The notes under the pieces are model-generated. The model was not told the DNA's origin. It saw only the letters and a list, made by a program, of their open reading frames with translations, and did not search any database. Shown here piece by piece: positions 10,043 through 21,694 of a DNA stretch of 64,000 nucleotides. The stretch is from Actinernus sp. WN-2022 (taxonomy: Eukaryota > Cnidaria > Anthozoa > Actiniaria > Actinernidae). Position 1 is the stretch's first letter. The number at the start of each line of letters is the position of its first letter. The DNA lies in NCBI GenBank assembly GCA_030867875.1, contig JAOWCC010001634.1:136048365-136112364 (forward strand). Reading direction: 5' to 3'. A program made the translations under genes and the position numbers.

Positions 10043-11916
10043 TTATCTATATATGAAGTTAAACGTTTGAACATTATTTTTTACAGTATTTTGGAAAAAG
10101 GTGATAGAATGGAGATAGGCCTGTAATTCGATAATTCGTATATGGAGTCAGCCTTATATAATGGTATAATTCTTGAGAGTTTCAAACAGTCTGGAAACTC
10201 ACCTGTTAAGAAAGATATATTACATATAGCACTTAGGGGTTCACATATAAGCTCACTGGCTAACTTCACTAGGGTTATTGGAATACCACGAGGACCTGAA
10301 GCTTTTGATGAATCCAGTTGGGTCAATAAAGAAGCTATCAGAGAACTTAACAAGTGATAGGTAATCCTTAAAATCTTTAGTACTAGGTGTAAATTTTTTT
10401 GCTAGGTTAGGACCAATATTTCTAAAATGATTGTTAAATTGATTGGCAATCTCTTGGGAATTTGTTATTTCTTTACCATTCTTTATTCACTTTTGGGGAA
10501 CCGATAAACCTTTCTTTTTTAGTTTAATGATTTGACCAATAATTTTCCGTGTTTCTTTCGTGTTATTTTGGATCTTAGTTAGTTTGACTTTAAAATAACA
10601 TTGTTTGCTGAATTCTCTTATGTGCGTCAATTTATTAGCATATCTTTTATAATAAGCTTTTTGGGCATCGGATCCTTTGATATAATGGGAGTAATATAGA
10701 TTTTGCTTATGTTGTATGGATTTTAAGATAGCAGTTGTGATCCAGGGTTTTGGAATTAATTTTGATGCTTGTTTAGAGATTGTTCTGTAAGGGCGTGCTC
10801 ATTAACTATCGAATTAAAGTTATCTACAAAATTTGTACATGAGATGTTTACATCATCTTCATTAATTTCCCAATTGGTATTTATTAAATCATTTATGAAC
10901 TTTTCTTTATTGAATGATTTGAAGTCTTTTTGTTTCTTATGCTCTTTTTGGTCTTAACCTCCTCAATTAATAGGAATATTGGTAAGTGATCTGATATATC
11001 TACAATTCCTATCCCTGGAATAATGTACTTATCCAAAATATTTGTGTAAATATGGTCAATAAGGGTTTGCGTATGGTTAGTAATTCTTGTGGGTTGAGTA
11101 ATTACAGGGAAGCAAAAATTAGAGTATAACATGTATAGATGATACTCACTGGTTGGTTGATGTGAGTTGTATTTGATTAAGTCAATGTTTATATCTTCCA
11201 TTATAACAATTTGTTTTTTCCTTGGAAATTGTACTTATTTTGTCTGATAGTAATTCATTGAAATTTGAAAAGTTAGAGTGAGGATGTCTATACATTAAAC
11301 CAATAATTAAGTTATTTTCTTTCTGAGATGTTAAGACTTCAATCCATAAATTTTCACAGTCATCTAGTAATTCATTAAGGTCAGGTCTCAATTGATAATC
11401 AACATTATTATGAATATATACTCCCACACCACCTGCTTGGGTTGGCGAGTCATGTCTTATAAATTCATAGTTGAGTAACTCGATATCAGCAAATGAGCAG
11501 TTATTCAGTTTTGTTTCACTTACACCTATTATGCTAAATTCTTTGTCAAGAGTTAGGAGCAAGTCATGAAGTTGGTAACAAATTGTTTATTTAAGCTTCT
11601 AGAATTGCAGTGAAACAATGAAAATGCCTTTGGATTATTTTGCAATATATTTTTCATTTCATCAGATTTGTAATAATTAGAAGAAATTATTGGAATTATG
11701 TTGTAAGGATCTTGATTATCAGTTGAGTCTGCATCATTAAAAGGACTTGAGACAATATTAGGCAGGTCTTTATAATCCTGAGGCATAAGTAAACAAATTA
11801 CTTATTATTACTTAACGAACTCTCCCTCGGCTTGCGGGGAAATTTAATCACTAATTTCCCTCTAGTCATGCATGGTATTACTTATATAATAATGCTGTCG
11901 GCCTCAGTAATTATCT

Positions 11917-12764
11917 ATTCAATAGTGCAGCCAGAGAACAATGGGGTTGGATGACGAACAATAACTATTTTATGATCATAACCGCAGTGGGTATGTTTTA
12001 TCCAGAGGAAGTTGTTAGAAATTATATGTATGTCATATGCTAATTATTCAGAACTCAATTAAACACGTTGCATAAATAAGTGAGACCGGGAAAAGCGCTC
12101 AGAGTCTGACATGAATGAATTTTAATTTTATTAAAAATACATTTTTAAGAGCAGGTCACGTGATCAGTCATTTTACTGTTTTGATAAACACGCTGCCTTG
12201 TAGATGAAACAAGCAGATAAAGTTAAGTGCTTATGAATTCAGCTTCAAATTTTAGTAATTTGATAGGTTTTTAATACGAAGTTCCGATCTAAAAAAGGGG
12301 CCCAGGGGTGTTACCTTCAGTTGGATCGGATGCTCCGCTTGAGTGTTTCTTACCACGCAAATACAATACCAAACCAAACCATAGAAAATACATATTTTAT
12401 TAGAGTGCCAAGCGACAGACTGTACATAGGCATACTTCTCCAATATTCTCAGTACAGGGATGGTTTGCCTAACTTTGAAACATTCGTAGATGTATTTTGC
12501 TATTTTTGGCTTATGCTTTTTTGGTGCGATTAAATCTTTATAGTTTGTTATTTTTTGTTTATATCTTGAAAGAGAGAATTTCTCAGATCAGAATATAATT
12601 GACATTTAGATAAAAAAATGTTCTTCGTTTTCCATAGTTCAGGACTCACATAAATTATGTTATAACGGCCTCTTTCAATTTGTAAAATATGGTCGCTTAT
12701 TCTTAACTATGTTAGTGCTCTGCGATGATCTATGTTTTTAACTTCCAATAAATAATCTTCGAGT
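11917..12764. other. No gene seen
   Basis: AT-rich sequence with a few frames of 60-70 codons on both strands and no recognisable domain. Confidence 0.5.
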
Positions 12765-13665
12765 TTATATTCTTTTGAACTCGAGCTCACGGAATGTTCT
12801 TAATTTGTTCCCTCCCACTGATCTAGATTCATCATCGAAGATGCTTGATCTCCAGTCTTGAGTTTCAATATCCTCTAGTCTTTGTTTAGTATATTTATAA
12901 AACCGCTTGATCTCGTTTTCATCAATAACGGCATCTTGTTGGGATTCCCAGCAATAGCCAAAGCCATTCTGAAATAATATAGCTTTAATTTGCATTGCCC
13001 AGTTCTTTGAATTTGTGTGACTTAGCATATCTAAGTAGGCTTGTTTTGCGATTCTATTTTCGTCTAATGTTAGAAGGCGGGCCCAGAATGGTAATGCCTT
13101 AGATTTTACTTCGATAATGATGGGGAAACGGCCTAATTCTGCACGGCAAGCTTTGTTCACTGCTCTTTTGCTTACGCCTAGGATTTGTTTACAGAACTTT
13201 GTGTGAACTTGTTCTATTGGGTGACGTGATTCATTATATTTGACAGCATCAAGACCCCAAATTTCAGAGCCATATGTGAGAATGGTTTTTATTAGGGTAT
13301 CGAATAGGTGTAAGGTAAGTGGCAGGGATCTTCTAAATGAAATTCCCATATTATTGCGTAGTGAGTAAAAAGCTTTTAGTGCAACCTTTTCAGCTCTTGT
13401 TTTGCTATAGTAAGTGATCCAGAGGCATTTAAAGTCAGTCCTAAATACCTATATTTAGTTACGTTCTCAAACGGGGCTGTCCCAGCATTAAATAAATAAC
13501 GATTTAGTTTTCTACCATTAGGGTTAAATATTATTACTTTTATTTTACTTTCGTAGATGCAGAGACTGTAGGCATTTTAAATTGTTTTGTAATCCCAGCT
13601 GAGACTTTGAGATAATTACTAAATCGTCTGCGTAATAGTCCAGTCAATTTATGGTTTGACCTGCC
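12765..13665 (-). pseudogene. LINE reverse-transcriptase C-terminal fragment
   Basis: The longest open piece is 194 codons (12765-13349). It reads as the connection region downstream of an RT, with KTILTYGSEIWG, FCKQILGVSKRAVN and ACRAELGRFP. Upstream on the same strand, in shifted frames, are KYRYLGLTLNASGSL and the catalytic DYYADDLVIISKS at about 13602-13640. The family differs from LINEs A-E because of the LGVSK/ELGRFP block. It is truncated at both ends and frameshifted. Confidence 0.8.
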
Positions 13666-14297
13666 ACTAATTACAACGTAAGCTTTCTTTCCAAAATACA
13701 GTCCCGAAGGCTGCCTAGATTAACATACTAAAAGTCTCCCTCGATCAAAGTACGGGAACGTCTTCAAAATCGACTTTGTTTAAAGTCGCGCTCTGGTGCA
13801 ACATGAAAACGAGGCTCGAAAGCGGCTGATTTTAGGCTTGAAATGCACTATATTCAATCGAATTCGTAACAGAATTGGTTAAAGTGTGAAATGAAGCTGA
13901 ACTAAAGTCACCTGGATGGTCACGTGACCAAATCGCGTATAAGCCCCCCTTAAAATATGCCCTTTTAATCGAATGGCCTTTTCCCTCTAATTTTCCATAT
14001 TTCCTCATTGCCGGTATCCAGATTGATCGCGATAGAAACACAAGTAGCAATGCGTTTATGGTGCTCTACATTAAAAATTTTTGCTATCATTTTCACTGTC
14101 GCATTGTAACCTACTTTTCATTTTTTTGCGAACTGTCTGAAACTACTTAGCGAATGTAAATACACACATTATGCATGAAAACCATGCAAGTTATTGACAA
14201 AGTCATTATTCGTATAAGTGTTTCGTCATACTAAAGAATTCTATGGACTGCAAATGCTATGCTACTTGGTACATGCATACATGCTGTAGTGCTGTCG
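13666..14297. other. No gene seen
   Basis: No coding or repeat signal was recognised. A 72-codon minus-strand frame at 13832-14050 lacks motifs. Confidence 0.5.
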
Positions 14298-15935
14298 TGC
14301 CAACAAAGCTATTGGGTTAGATCGGATTAGTGCAAGATTGCTTAAAGACACATCTGGAGTCATAACTACATCTCTCACACGCTTATTTAATCGCTCTCTT
14401 CTATATGCGGAACCTTCCCAGATGTCTGGAAAATGGGCAAAGTTTCTGCTTTATTCAAGAGTGGTAGCCATACCGATGTAAATAATTATCGTCCGATTAC
14501 CGTACTACCAACAATAAGCAAGATTCTCGAAAAAGCAGTTCACACTCAAGTTTATGATTTCCTGAATAAGAATAACCTTTTGACGTGTAAGCAATTTGGA
14601 TTTAGGGAGAAGCTATCTACTGCTGTTGCGCTTGCCCACGTCACCGATAGTATTTTGCAGAATATGGATAAGGGCTGCATAACTGGCGCAGCGTTCTTGG
14701 ATTTGTCCAAGGCGTTCGACACTGTCGATCATAAACTGCTCTTTTCCAAGCTCAAATCTATTGGCCTCTCAGATCACGTCACTGATTGGTTCGACTCCTA
14801 TTTGTCAAACAGACGCCAAGTCACAGTTGTCGACAACAATCATTCATCTTGTAATCACGTCCCAGTCGGGGTGCCTCAAGGAAGTATACTCGGCCCTTTG
14901 ATGTTTCTTATTTACATCAATAGTTTGCCAAACTGTCTCAACTCGTGTGAAGTTTCCATGTACGCCGACGACACTGTTATATATTACTCTTCGTCATCTC
15001 CCAAGGATATCGAAATGAAGCTAAATAGTGATTTAGCCAATGTTGCAAATTGGTTTAATGACAATCTTTTGACTCTGAACATCAAAAAGTCGAACTTTAT
15101 GTTCATTGGAAGTGCTCACAAGTTAAAGTCTTGTGGTAGTGTCTCGCTTATTATAGATAGTGTCACACTTGATCGGACCAATACAATCAAATATTTAGGA
15201 GTCACTATTAATCAAACCATGACTTGGTCCGATCATGTTGACACTATTATATCTAAGGCCAATCAACGCATTGGGCTTTTAAGACGTATTAGACATTTAC
15301 TACCCCGGCGAGCCCGTTTAACTCTATATAATGCCCTGATATTGCCAATTTTAGATTACGCTGATATCGTATGGGGGGATAAAGACAATGTTACCATCAT
15401 GAATAGTTTACAAATAGTCCAGAACAAGGCTGCTAAAGTGATTTTAGACGCCTCCCCTTTCTCGTCCTCAACAGAAGCCCTCCAGACTTTGGGTTGGAAG
15501 ACACTTAGTCAACGGCGGCGAGCACACAGATGTACACTAGTTTACAAACTTATGAACAGTCAAATTGACTTCGATTTTGATATTTTATTAAATAAAGATG
15601 TACATAATCATAACACTAGGCAGAGAAACAATGCCCATCTTAAACAAGCAAGAACAAACTGGGGAAAGCATTGTTTTACCTATCAGGCTTTGGATGAGTG
15701 GAATTCCCTCCCATCCGAAATACGAGAATCGAACTCATTAGCCAATTTTAAAGCGCATTTTACTTTTTAACTTTTTAGATTTCTTATTGTATATACATTT
15801 TTATCAATTTTTACTTATCATTGTTATTAATTAGTTGTAACTATTCTCTTTAAACTTTATTTTACTTTATTAGTTATGTTACACAGGGCCCCATTGAAAA
15901 ACTCCTCGGAGATATGGGCACCCTGTCTAAACATC

Positions 15936-15965
<30 letters not shown>
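14298..15965 (+). mobile_element. LINE B, 5'-truncated, with open RT frame 14433-15770
   Basis: The 445-codon frame holds an RT core (NYRPITVLP, FLDLSKAFDTVDH near residue 95, GVPQGSILGPLMFLIYIN near 150, YADD at 177-180, IKYLGVTINQ) and the usual C-terminal block (LDYADIVWGD, NSLPSEIRESNSLANFK). Upstream codons continue the domain to about 14298 (LLKDTSG, LTRLFNRSL) with one frameshift near 14405. The endonuclease and ORF1 are missing, as expected for a 5'-truncated insertion. The 3' UTR ends in GGGCACCCTGTCTAAACATCG and (ATT)n. It lies just beyond the 3' end of the CXC-family pseudogene. L2/CR1-like, clade unproven. Confidence 0.9.
15942..15965 (+). repeat. (ATT)n tail of LINE B
   Basis: Eight ATT units terminate the element, the usual microsatellite-like LINE end. 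Confidence 0.9.
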
Positions 15966-15967
<2 letters not shown>

Positions 15968-15984
15968 ATATGCAGGGGATTTCG

Positions 15985-18300
15985 TGTCTTCAATCAGACT
16001 CACTCATCGCTGTCGTCATCACTGTCAAGAAGCTGCTGGGCAGAGTTAGTACAGCCAGAACCCTTGCAATGACCTCACGCTATGGAACACTCAAGGTTGT
16101 GTTTACGGCACGTGCATCTCATGCTGCTGCAGTCTTTAGTGTAATTACATCTAACGATACGTAACAGGGAGTCAGGCGCTGCAGGTAAATCGGTCATTAC
16201 AGGTGTGACTTGGCCCTCGTTAATCTTCCATCCCCATTCTTGTACTGCCATGTCTCCGTCCTCATCTTTTCACCTTAGGCTGTGGTTCTTTGAAGCTTCC
16301 GAAGTCGGAGGAAGACTTTGCGACTGAATCTGTGAGGTCCTGAATGCCAGCTTTTCACAGTATCGTGTGTATCTTAAATGGTCGAGCTGTTCACCTGGCG
16401 TTCCTTGAACTGAAAGGCATACCAACGCATTGTGGCCTGCTGTCGCTATCTCCTCTCGGGTTGCAAACGCAGAATCAAATACTTGTGCTTGCTCACGAAA
16501 GTATGGGGAATTTATATACATCTTGAGAGAGGCATCCTTCCCGAAACCATGAACGCGAGAGGTGGTATCACACCCAAGTATTGCGTGAATGAATAAAATA
16601 TCCCAGCAGATGTCCTCATCTATTTGGGTCTGCACCTTTTTGATGTTCCAGACACGCCGCAGTACGTCTAGATTGGCAGTGGGGTCTGACACATTCCTAA
16701 CCACGATGTATTGATCCCTAGCTCTTGTCTTGGCTCAGCTGGTGACTGGATTGTAACACGTACCGCTTTGGCTATATCCTCTGGACTGACCCTCTGTGAC
16801 CCTCCAGGTGTGACTGCGGCAATCATCCCCATATCGTGAAACGTATCTTTCCCATCAAGTTATTTTATGTTGTGATCGACGTTGTCGGCCACGTACTGGA
16901 CACATTCCCTATTAAAGGAGGGTATTTCCGTGCCCTGGTCTAATACGGCATTCTGGCTGAATGTTTGGACTTCGTGATAGGAAGAACAAAATCCATGGCG
17001 ATGCAGAGAGTTGATCAAAAAACGCGACGCAAAGTTATGATATAATAATAATAATAATAAAAATGTATTACTTATATTGCGCAAGTTACATTAAAATGAT
17101 CAAATGCGCATTACATATTTTAAGTAAAAACTGACATGTACACAGAATCATTGAACTATATGGTAATAAAATATTATAATAAACTATAAATCTAATATAA
17201 AAATCTAACGTGACAATATAATAAAAATGACCAATACAAAATTTAAGAACTTATAATTACAATGGAAGTTGATAAAATATTAGTAAGCTAATTTAAAAAG
17301 ATAGGTCTTCAGATGGCTCTTAAAAGTATTAATATTTTCAATCATGCGTAGTTCCTTAGGTAAATAGTTCCACAATCTAGGCGCAGCAATAACAAATGCC
17401 CTATCTCCCAATGTAGTCTTAGTTCTGATTGTAGGAAAAGCAAGCCTACGCCTATAAGGATATATAGTTGAACCGCTAAGCCTATTTGTAAAGGCGCAAT
17501 AAGGTTGCGAGGACGTGCAGCCTGCATAATAGCCTGACCAATGGCTGCTAGCTTAACGGAGTCTTTTCCGACCAGAACACCCATCAAGGAACAGTTTTAG
17601 TGTCACGGGGGGGAAATTAACGCAAGCTTCGGCATCCGTGTCGACGAGTGGGTTATAATCTGTTGATGTTTTAACCGCCTTTATGTCATTCTTTATAAAC
17701 CTGGCAGCAGTTTTAATGATATTTAGCTTCTCTGTTTCTGGGTCAGCATCTTGCTTGATGTGCGTGGAATTCCTGTAATATATTAGTATTTGTTCCCCAA
17801 AGTGCTCCTGTAGCTTCGCCTTCATATGGGTGCGGCCTTAAGCTGTGTTTTCAGAGGTTTCCAAATACTCTTCCATCTTCACACAAAGATCACTGACACA
17901 TATTTGTTCGTCATCATTTTCTTTCAGAAACATCGCCACCGACTTTTTTGAAAGCCTCGTGTTTTTCATTGTCATATGGTGGGCCTATTTTTCTCCTTTT
18001 TTGTTCAGGATGTCCTTGCGCATAGGTCTTTGGTTTTTAGTGCGGAAGTTCGAGCGACATGCCTGATGGTAAACGGCATCGGCAGCAGGCAAATCATGGA
18101 CATTGAGAATTCTTCCTCTGACTACCTCAGCCCAGGTATCCGCCTTTTCTGAATATATTTGGAGAACGGTGTATTTGGTCTCAATGGTGGTGACTCTGTA
18201 CGCTTCGACATCTGATCTTTTTTCTGTCCATCAAACTCAACCTTAGTCCCACACTAAAAACAGTCGGTTTTAAAGCTGAGGCTTTTTTCAGCTGTTCGCA
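15985..18300 (-). pseudogene. Multi-copy family pseudogene with C-terminal tesmin/TSO1 CXC domain
   Basis: Reading down the minus strand, the pieces in order are a metal-ligand-like block (AADAVYHQACRSNFRT), an acidic stretch (EENDDEQICVSDLC in shifted frames), MKAKLQEHFGEQILIY, KLAAIGQAIMQAARPRN, SRFLINSLHRHGFCSSYHEV, HAILGCDTTSRVHGFGK and a CXC domain (CNYTKDCSSMRCTCRKHNLE, then CKGSGCTN). I recall similar GCDTTS-plus-CXC proteins as expanded, transposon-like families in cnidarians and other invertebrates; their function is unknown to me. Lesions include several frameshifts and stops, a TGA at a conserved CXC cysteine (16075-16077) and an inserted LINE fragment (17042-17462). The GCD motif resembles the FEN1/XPG GCDY motif, but that link is speculative. 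Confidence 0.75.
17042..17462 (-). mobile_element. LINE 3' fragment inserted in the CXC-family pseudogene
   Basis: The minus strand encodes an RT-ORF tail (TTLGDRAFVIAAPRLWNYLP, then NTFKSHLKTYLFKLAY and a stop), a short 3' UTR and a (TTA)n tail ending at 17042. The host frame reads up to QIGLAVQLY before it and HNFASRF after it, so excision restores the frame. Confidence 0.8.
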
Positions 18301-18317
18301 CTGAAGAGGTGCAACGA

Positions 18318-18580
18318 GAAATTGAAACGAGAAATTGAGGAAGATAACGAAAACTGAAGGAGTGAATAACTTTTGCACAATACAACATCTAAAATATATT
18401 GCGCATATAACTCGTCTTGGAAATGATTGTCTTCAGAAACAATTTCTGTTTTGTATATCTGATAATCCTTACGGTCGTTGGAGAAAGTTATCATCAGCGA
18501 TTGGTATTGACGAGAGTCAATTACGAAAGACGATGATGAATAAGAAAGAGTTTGAGCAACTGATGGATCATGTTTTCTAA
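18318..18580 (+). pseudogene. LINE ORF2 C-terminal fragment
   Basis: The 81-codon frame at 18335 includes IQHLKYIAHITRLGN, LQKQFLF and RWRKLSSAIGIDESQLRKTM, then a stop. This is the tail seen after the RT in some LINE ORF2 proteins (the IAHVTRL-type end). No other part of the element is present. Confidence 0.6.
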
Positions 18581-18831
18581 ACGTGTATCTTTGCAGAAGC
18601 GCCTCAAGAGAACTGAGTTCTCGATAGGAAATATGATGATGATGAGGTACGTATACTTGGAAGACAATACGTGCGGCGACACTCCTGGTGAACATGTTGC
18701 CCGGCAACCGCTCGTTGCGTTGCGTTAGTACGGTTAATTCGCTCACTACCCTTCTCACGGAGTTTTACAACATCTGGTGCTCTAACATCTGGGGCTCTTT
18801 ACAGATGATACATAGTATTGTTTATTGCATC
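18581..18831. other. No gene seen
   Basis: Short spacer before the Tc1/mariner element. It contains two ACATCTGG(T/G)GCTCT strings (about 18768-18796). Confidence 0.4.
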
Positions 18832-18833
18832 TA

Positions 18834-20227
18834 CAGGGTGTAAAGAAAGTTTTGGTCCACTTTTGTTATTGACATTTTGAGATATATATAACACAAAATG
18901 AATTTATATTAAGCCACAACTTAGATACTTTAATTAGGTTAAATAGAGGAGTGTGTTAACGCATGACGTCATACCTGCAACATCATGCAACATGGTCAGC
19001 GGTTATATGTACGATTTCAAGATGGTGGCTTCCTTGGATAAAGAATTAAATTTTACACGTAAAAATATTCTTAAAATTCAAGAGAGAAGTGAAGTTGCTA
19101 CTCTTCATGAGCTTGGATATTCTATGTTCTCTCTTGCAAAGAAGTTTGATCGCAGCAAAAACTGGGTGAAGTACTGGATTCGCAGGGCAAAGAAGGGAGA
19201 CACGAGTGACACATCTAGACAGGGAAGGCTTCCAAGACTCACGAATACAATGAAAAAGAAAATAGACAAGATAAAGTATAAGCGAGGAAATTCTACACGA
19301 AAATCTGCTGACAAGCTAACTGCTAATGGTATTCACATCTCACACACTACAATCCACAACTACTTGAGAAAGGAAAAGGGCTGGAAACCTATGAAATGGA
19401 AACGCAGATCGCTCTTAACCAGTAAACAAAGACACAAGCGCATGAAATTTGTGAGAAAACACAAAAGCATGACAGAAATGGACTGGGAGAACTATGTATT
19501 CTCTTTATTCTCGTTTTACCTTTTTAACAAGCCTAATGAAATTTGTGAGAAAACTGAATGATATAGAATGATATAGTATGGGGATCCCAAGAATCACAGG
19601 TGTCAGATGCACCCCAAGTAAAGAATAGTGCTTTTGTGATGATATGGAGAGCAACGTCTGCAACAGTATTAACAAAGTTACCCTTCATTCCAGTCGGCCA
19701 AACCATTACAGCCAAGTACTAGATTGAAGAAGTTCTTGAGAAAGTGTTAAAACCAGCAACAAAGCGAACAAGATCTTCTGGGCGCATTGATGAACGCAAA
19801 CTGATTGCTAGCCGTAACAACCTTGTTTACCAACAGGATGGAGATCCTGCTCATACCTCAAAAGCTGCACAATTGTGGTGTAGAGATGATCTACCTGGTT
19901 TTATAGAGAAAGGAGACTGGCCAGGGAACTCTGCAGATTTGAATCCGATAGAAAATCTGTGGTCCATATTGAAGCAACAGGTTTATAAGACCAAGGCACC
20001 TAACACCATGGATCAGTTAAAGGCCCGCCTTATAAATGCCTGGAGATCAATATCGCAAGATACCCTCCTTTCCTTGGTGCTTTCCATGCCAAACAGAATT
20101 AAACGCGTTCTGATGAGAGAAAAAGGAGGCCACTCCGGATATTGACTGAGAATTTCAGGTCGATCGGAAAAGTATTCAGAATTTTATTTTTACCATAAAA
20201 ATGGACCAATACTTTCTTTACACCCTG
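18834..20227 (+). mobile_element. Tc1/mariner transposon, defective (DD37E-type spacing)
   Basis: The ends are CAGGGTGTAAAGAAAGT(T/A)TTGGTCCA-type, inverted, with TA at 18832-18833 and 20228-20229. A 202-codon frame (18953-19561) carries the paired helix-turn-helix DNA-binding region (ELGYSMFSLAKKFDRSKNW, QGRLPRLT linker). The C-terminal frame (19744-20145) carries YQQDGDPAHTS and DLNPIENLW, with 37 residues between the catalytic D and E. A TAG (about 19721) interrupts the middle. Around 19495-19575 the expected first catalytic aspartate region is replaced by sequence that repeats ATGAAATTTGTGAGAAAAC from 19442. The element can no longer make its own transposase but keeps intact ends. Confidence 0.9.
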
Positions 20228-20229
20228 TA

Positions 20230-20599
20230 TAAGGACAGCTTTGAATCTAAAACCAGAAATATGTGAATCAGATCGCACCACGAATTTTTCGTTTTTAGTT
20301 TATCTCAGCCTGTTGTTACAATCCCGCTGTAATTGGATAATCCGCATGCTATAAAATCAGACTCAGCGAAAGGAAAAAGCAAAGGGTGCGGAAAATCTTT
20401 ATGCAGGATAATATACATACTAAGAATTTGTGTTGTTGTAATTTAGAAGTGCTAAGTCATAACTACATGTTTTGAATTAGTTCGGCACTCTGAGTTTTGG
20501 ATGCACGACGCCGCGCCATCGTTACCAAATAATTACATTATATCCTAGTATGAAAACTGTTTGTGAATTCTTTGATTAAAATATATCATATTGAGTAAT
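20230..20599. other. No gene seen
   Basis: Unremarkable AT-rich spacer. Confidence 0.5.
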
Positions 20600-20607
20600 G
20601 AAAATGC

Positions 20608-21037
20608 CCGGGGGGGGGACTCCCCATAAAAATAGACGGGGGTGCTCGACGTGAGAAATGAAATTCACCCCTAAAAGATAGCAATATGGGCGTGGCTCAC
20701 AAAAAAATTACCCCTAAAAGATAGCACTCCAACAGTCTTTATCTTTGTGCAAACTAAAGGAAATAAGAGACAAAGCTCTGCCCCATAACCTCGTCTTTAA
20801 TATTCGGATGGATCAAACTCTATATCGAAGCCGTAAATACCGATTCAACTTGTGGGGTCTCATGCTCGAGGATCCAGCGCTATTTTTTCTCGGCCACAAA
20901 AATGTTGGGTCTCGGAGACCCCTAAAAGATAGCAGACCTTTGGAAGACCCCTAAGAGATAGCACTGCTAACGATTTTAACCCCTAAAAGATAGGTCGAGC
21001 ACCCCCGTCTATTTTTATGGGGAGTCCCCCCCCCGGG
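20608..21037. mobile_element. 430-bp MITE with G/C-rich ends, copy 1
   Basis: Inverted ends of about 45 bp contain GGGGACTCCCCATAAAAATAG and GACGGGGGTGCTCGAC. GAAAATGC is duplicated at 20600-20607 and 21038-21045, an 8-bp duplication that fits hAT. The interior repeats CCCCTAAAAGATAGCA about five times in degenerate form. The second copy is at 23760-24180. A 69-codon frame inside is not a gene. Confidence 0.9.
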
Positions 21038-21045
21038 GAAAATGC

Positions 21046-21694
21046 ACCTTACCTCCTAACAGAACTCTAAAAGCCAAGGACATTAAGCTAGCATACCAGT
21101 ACTGTTCACTGCCAGACGAGCCAATGCGAGTTGTGGTGCAGACAGACCATCTCGCCAGAAATTGACTTCGGCTCATTAAGTACAATATTATTTGCCTCTT
21201 TTATTTTCGTTTTAATATTGCCAAAGTGCCTTCTGCTCGGTTCTCTCCCCGACACATAAGTAAAATCATTTAAAGTCCGGAAATCATAGAAATAAGTTCT
21301 ACAAATATACCGGCAAAATAAAACCTGAGGACACCAAATCATGTTTTAATAAACGTTAACAAATAAAATGCCTTAAATAAGAAACCCCATAAACGTTTTT
21401 ACTAATGCATTTCCATTCCTTTCCCGATACAGTTTCGAAGTTTAGATATACCTGTATTGTGCTCGTAATCGCTCGTAATGCCAAAATCCTTTATCAGCCT
21501 CGTTTCCATGCATGGCCTCAAGTCGCTCTCGAGTCGTCATTAAAGTCCGCTTTTTTGGGCATGTTCCCATATTGCGATTTGGGGAGACTTTTGATATGTT
21601 ATTTAGAATAAGTTTCTGAGTTAAAAACCGTTGAAATACCTTCTGTTGCAATTAGTGGCAGGTTGGCCCCATTTTTTTCACAAAGTGACTGGAC
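21046..21694. other. No gene seen
   Basis: Frames of 68-78 codons on both strands overlap and carry no motif. Confidence 0.5.

Larger units (their letters stand above)
7988..11786 (-). pseudogene. LINE A, decayed endonuclease plus reverse transcriptase retrotransposon
   Basis: Read on the minus strand the fragments run in LINE order. An N-terminal segment includes FHCNSRSL. An AP-type endonuclease follows (SETKLNN, GGVGVYIHNN, LMYRHPHS, SDHLPIF). Reverse transcriptase pieces come next (NYRPISIL, FIDFSKAFDTVNHDIL, IPQGSNLGTLLFLIYINDI), and then a C-terminal connection/thumb region (FKYLGVHIDQHLTW, YLQYGNITWG). The normally catalytic FADD reads FAYD. At least seven frame breaks or stops separate the pieces, and two DNA elements (8932-9635 and 9877-10042) are inserted in the RT. 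The motifs fit the jockey/CR1/L2 group, but the exact clade cannot be fixed by eye. Confidence 0.85.
6047..11916. mobile_element. Candidate 5.9-kb inverted-repeat element holding LINE A
   Basis: AGATAATTACTGAGGCCGAC at 6047 is inverted at the 11887-11916 end, about 30 bp with two mismatches. ATT is present just outside both ends. The interior contains a tRNA-like segment, a hairpin and LINE A. Two independent short insertions in opposite orientation are an alternative. Confidence 0.4.
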
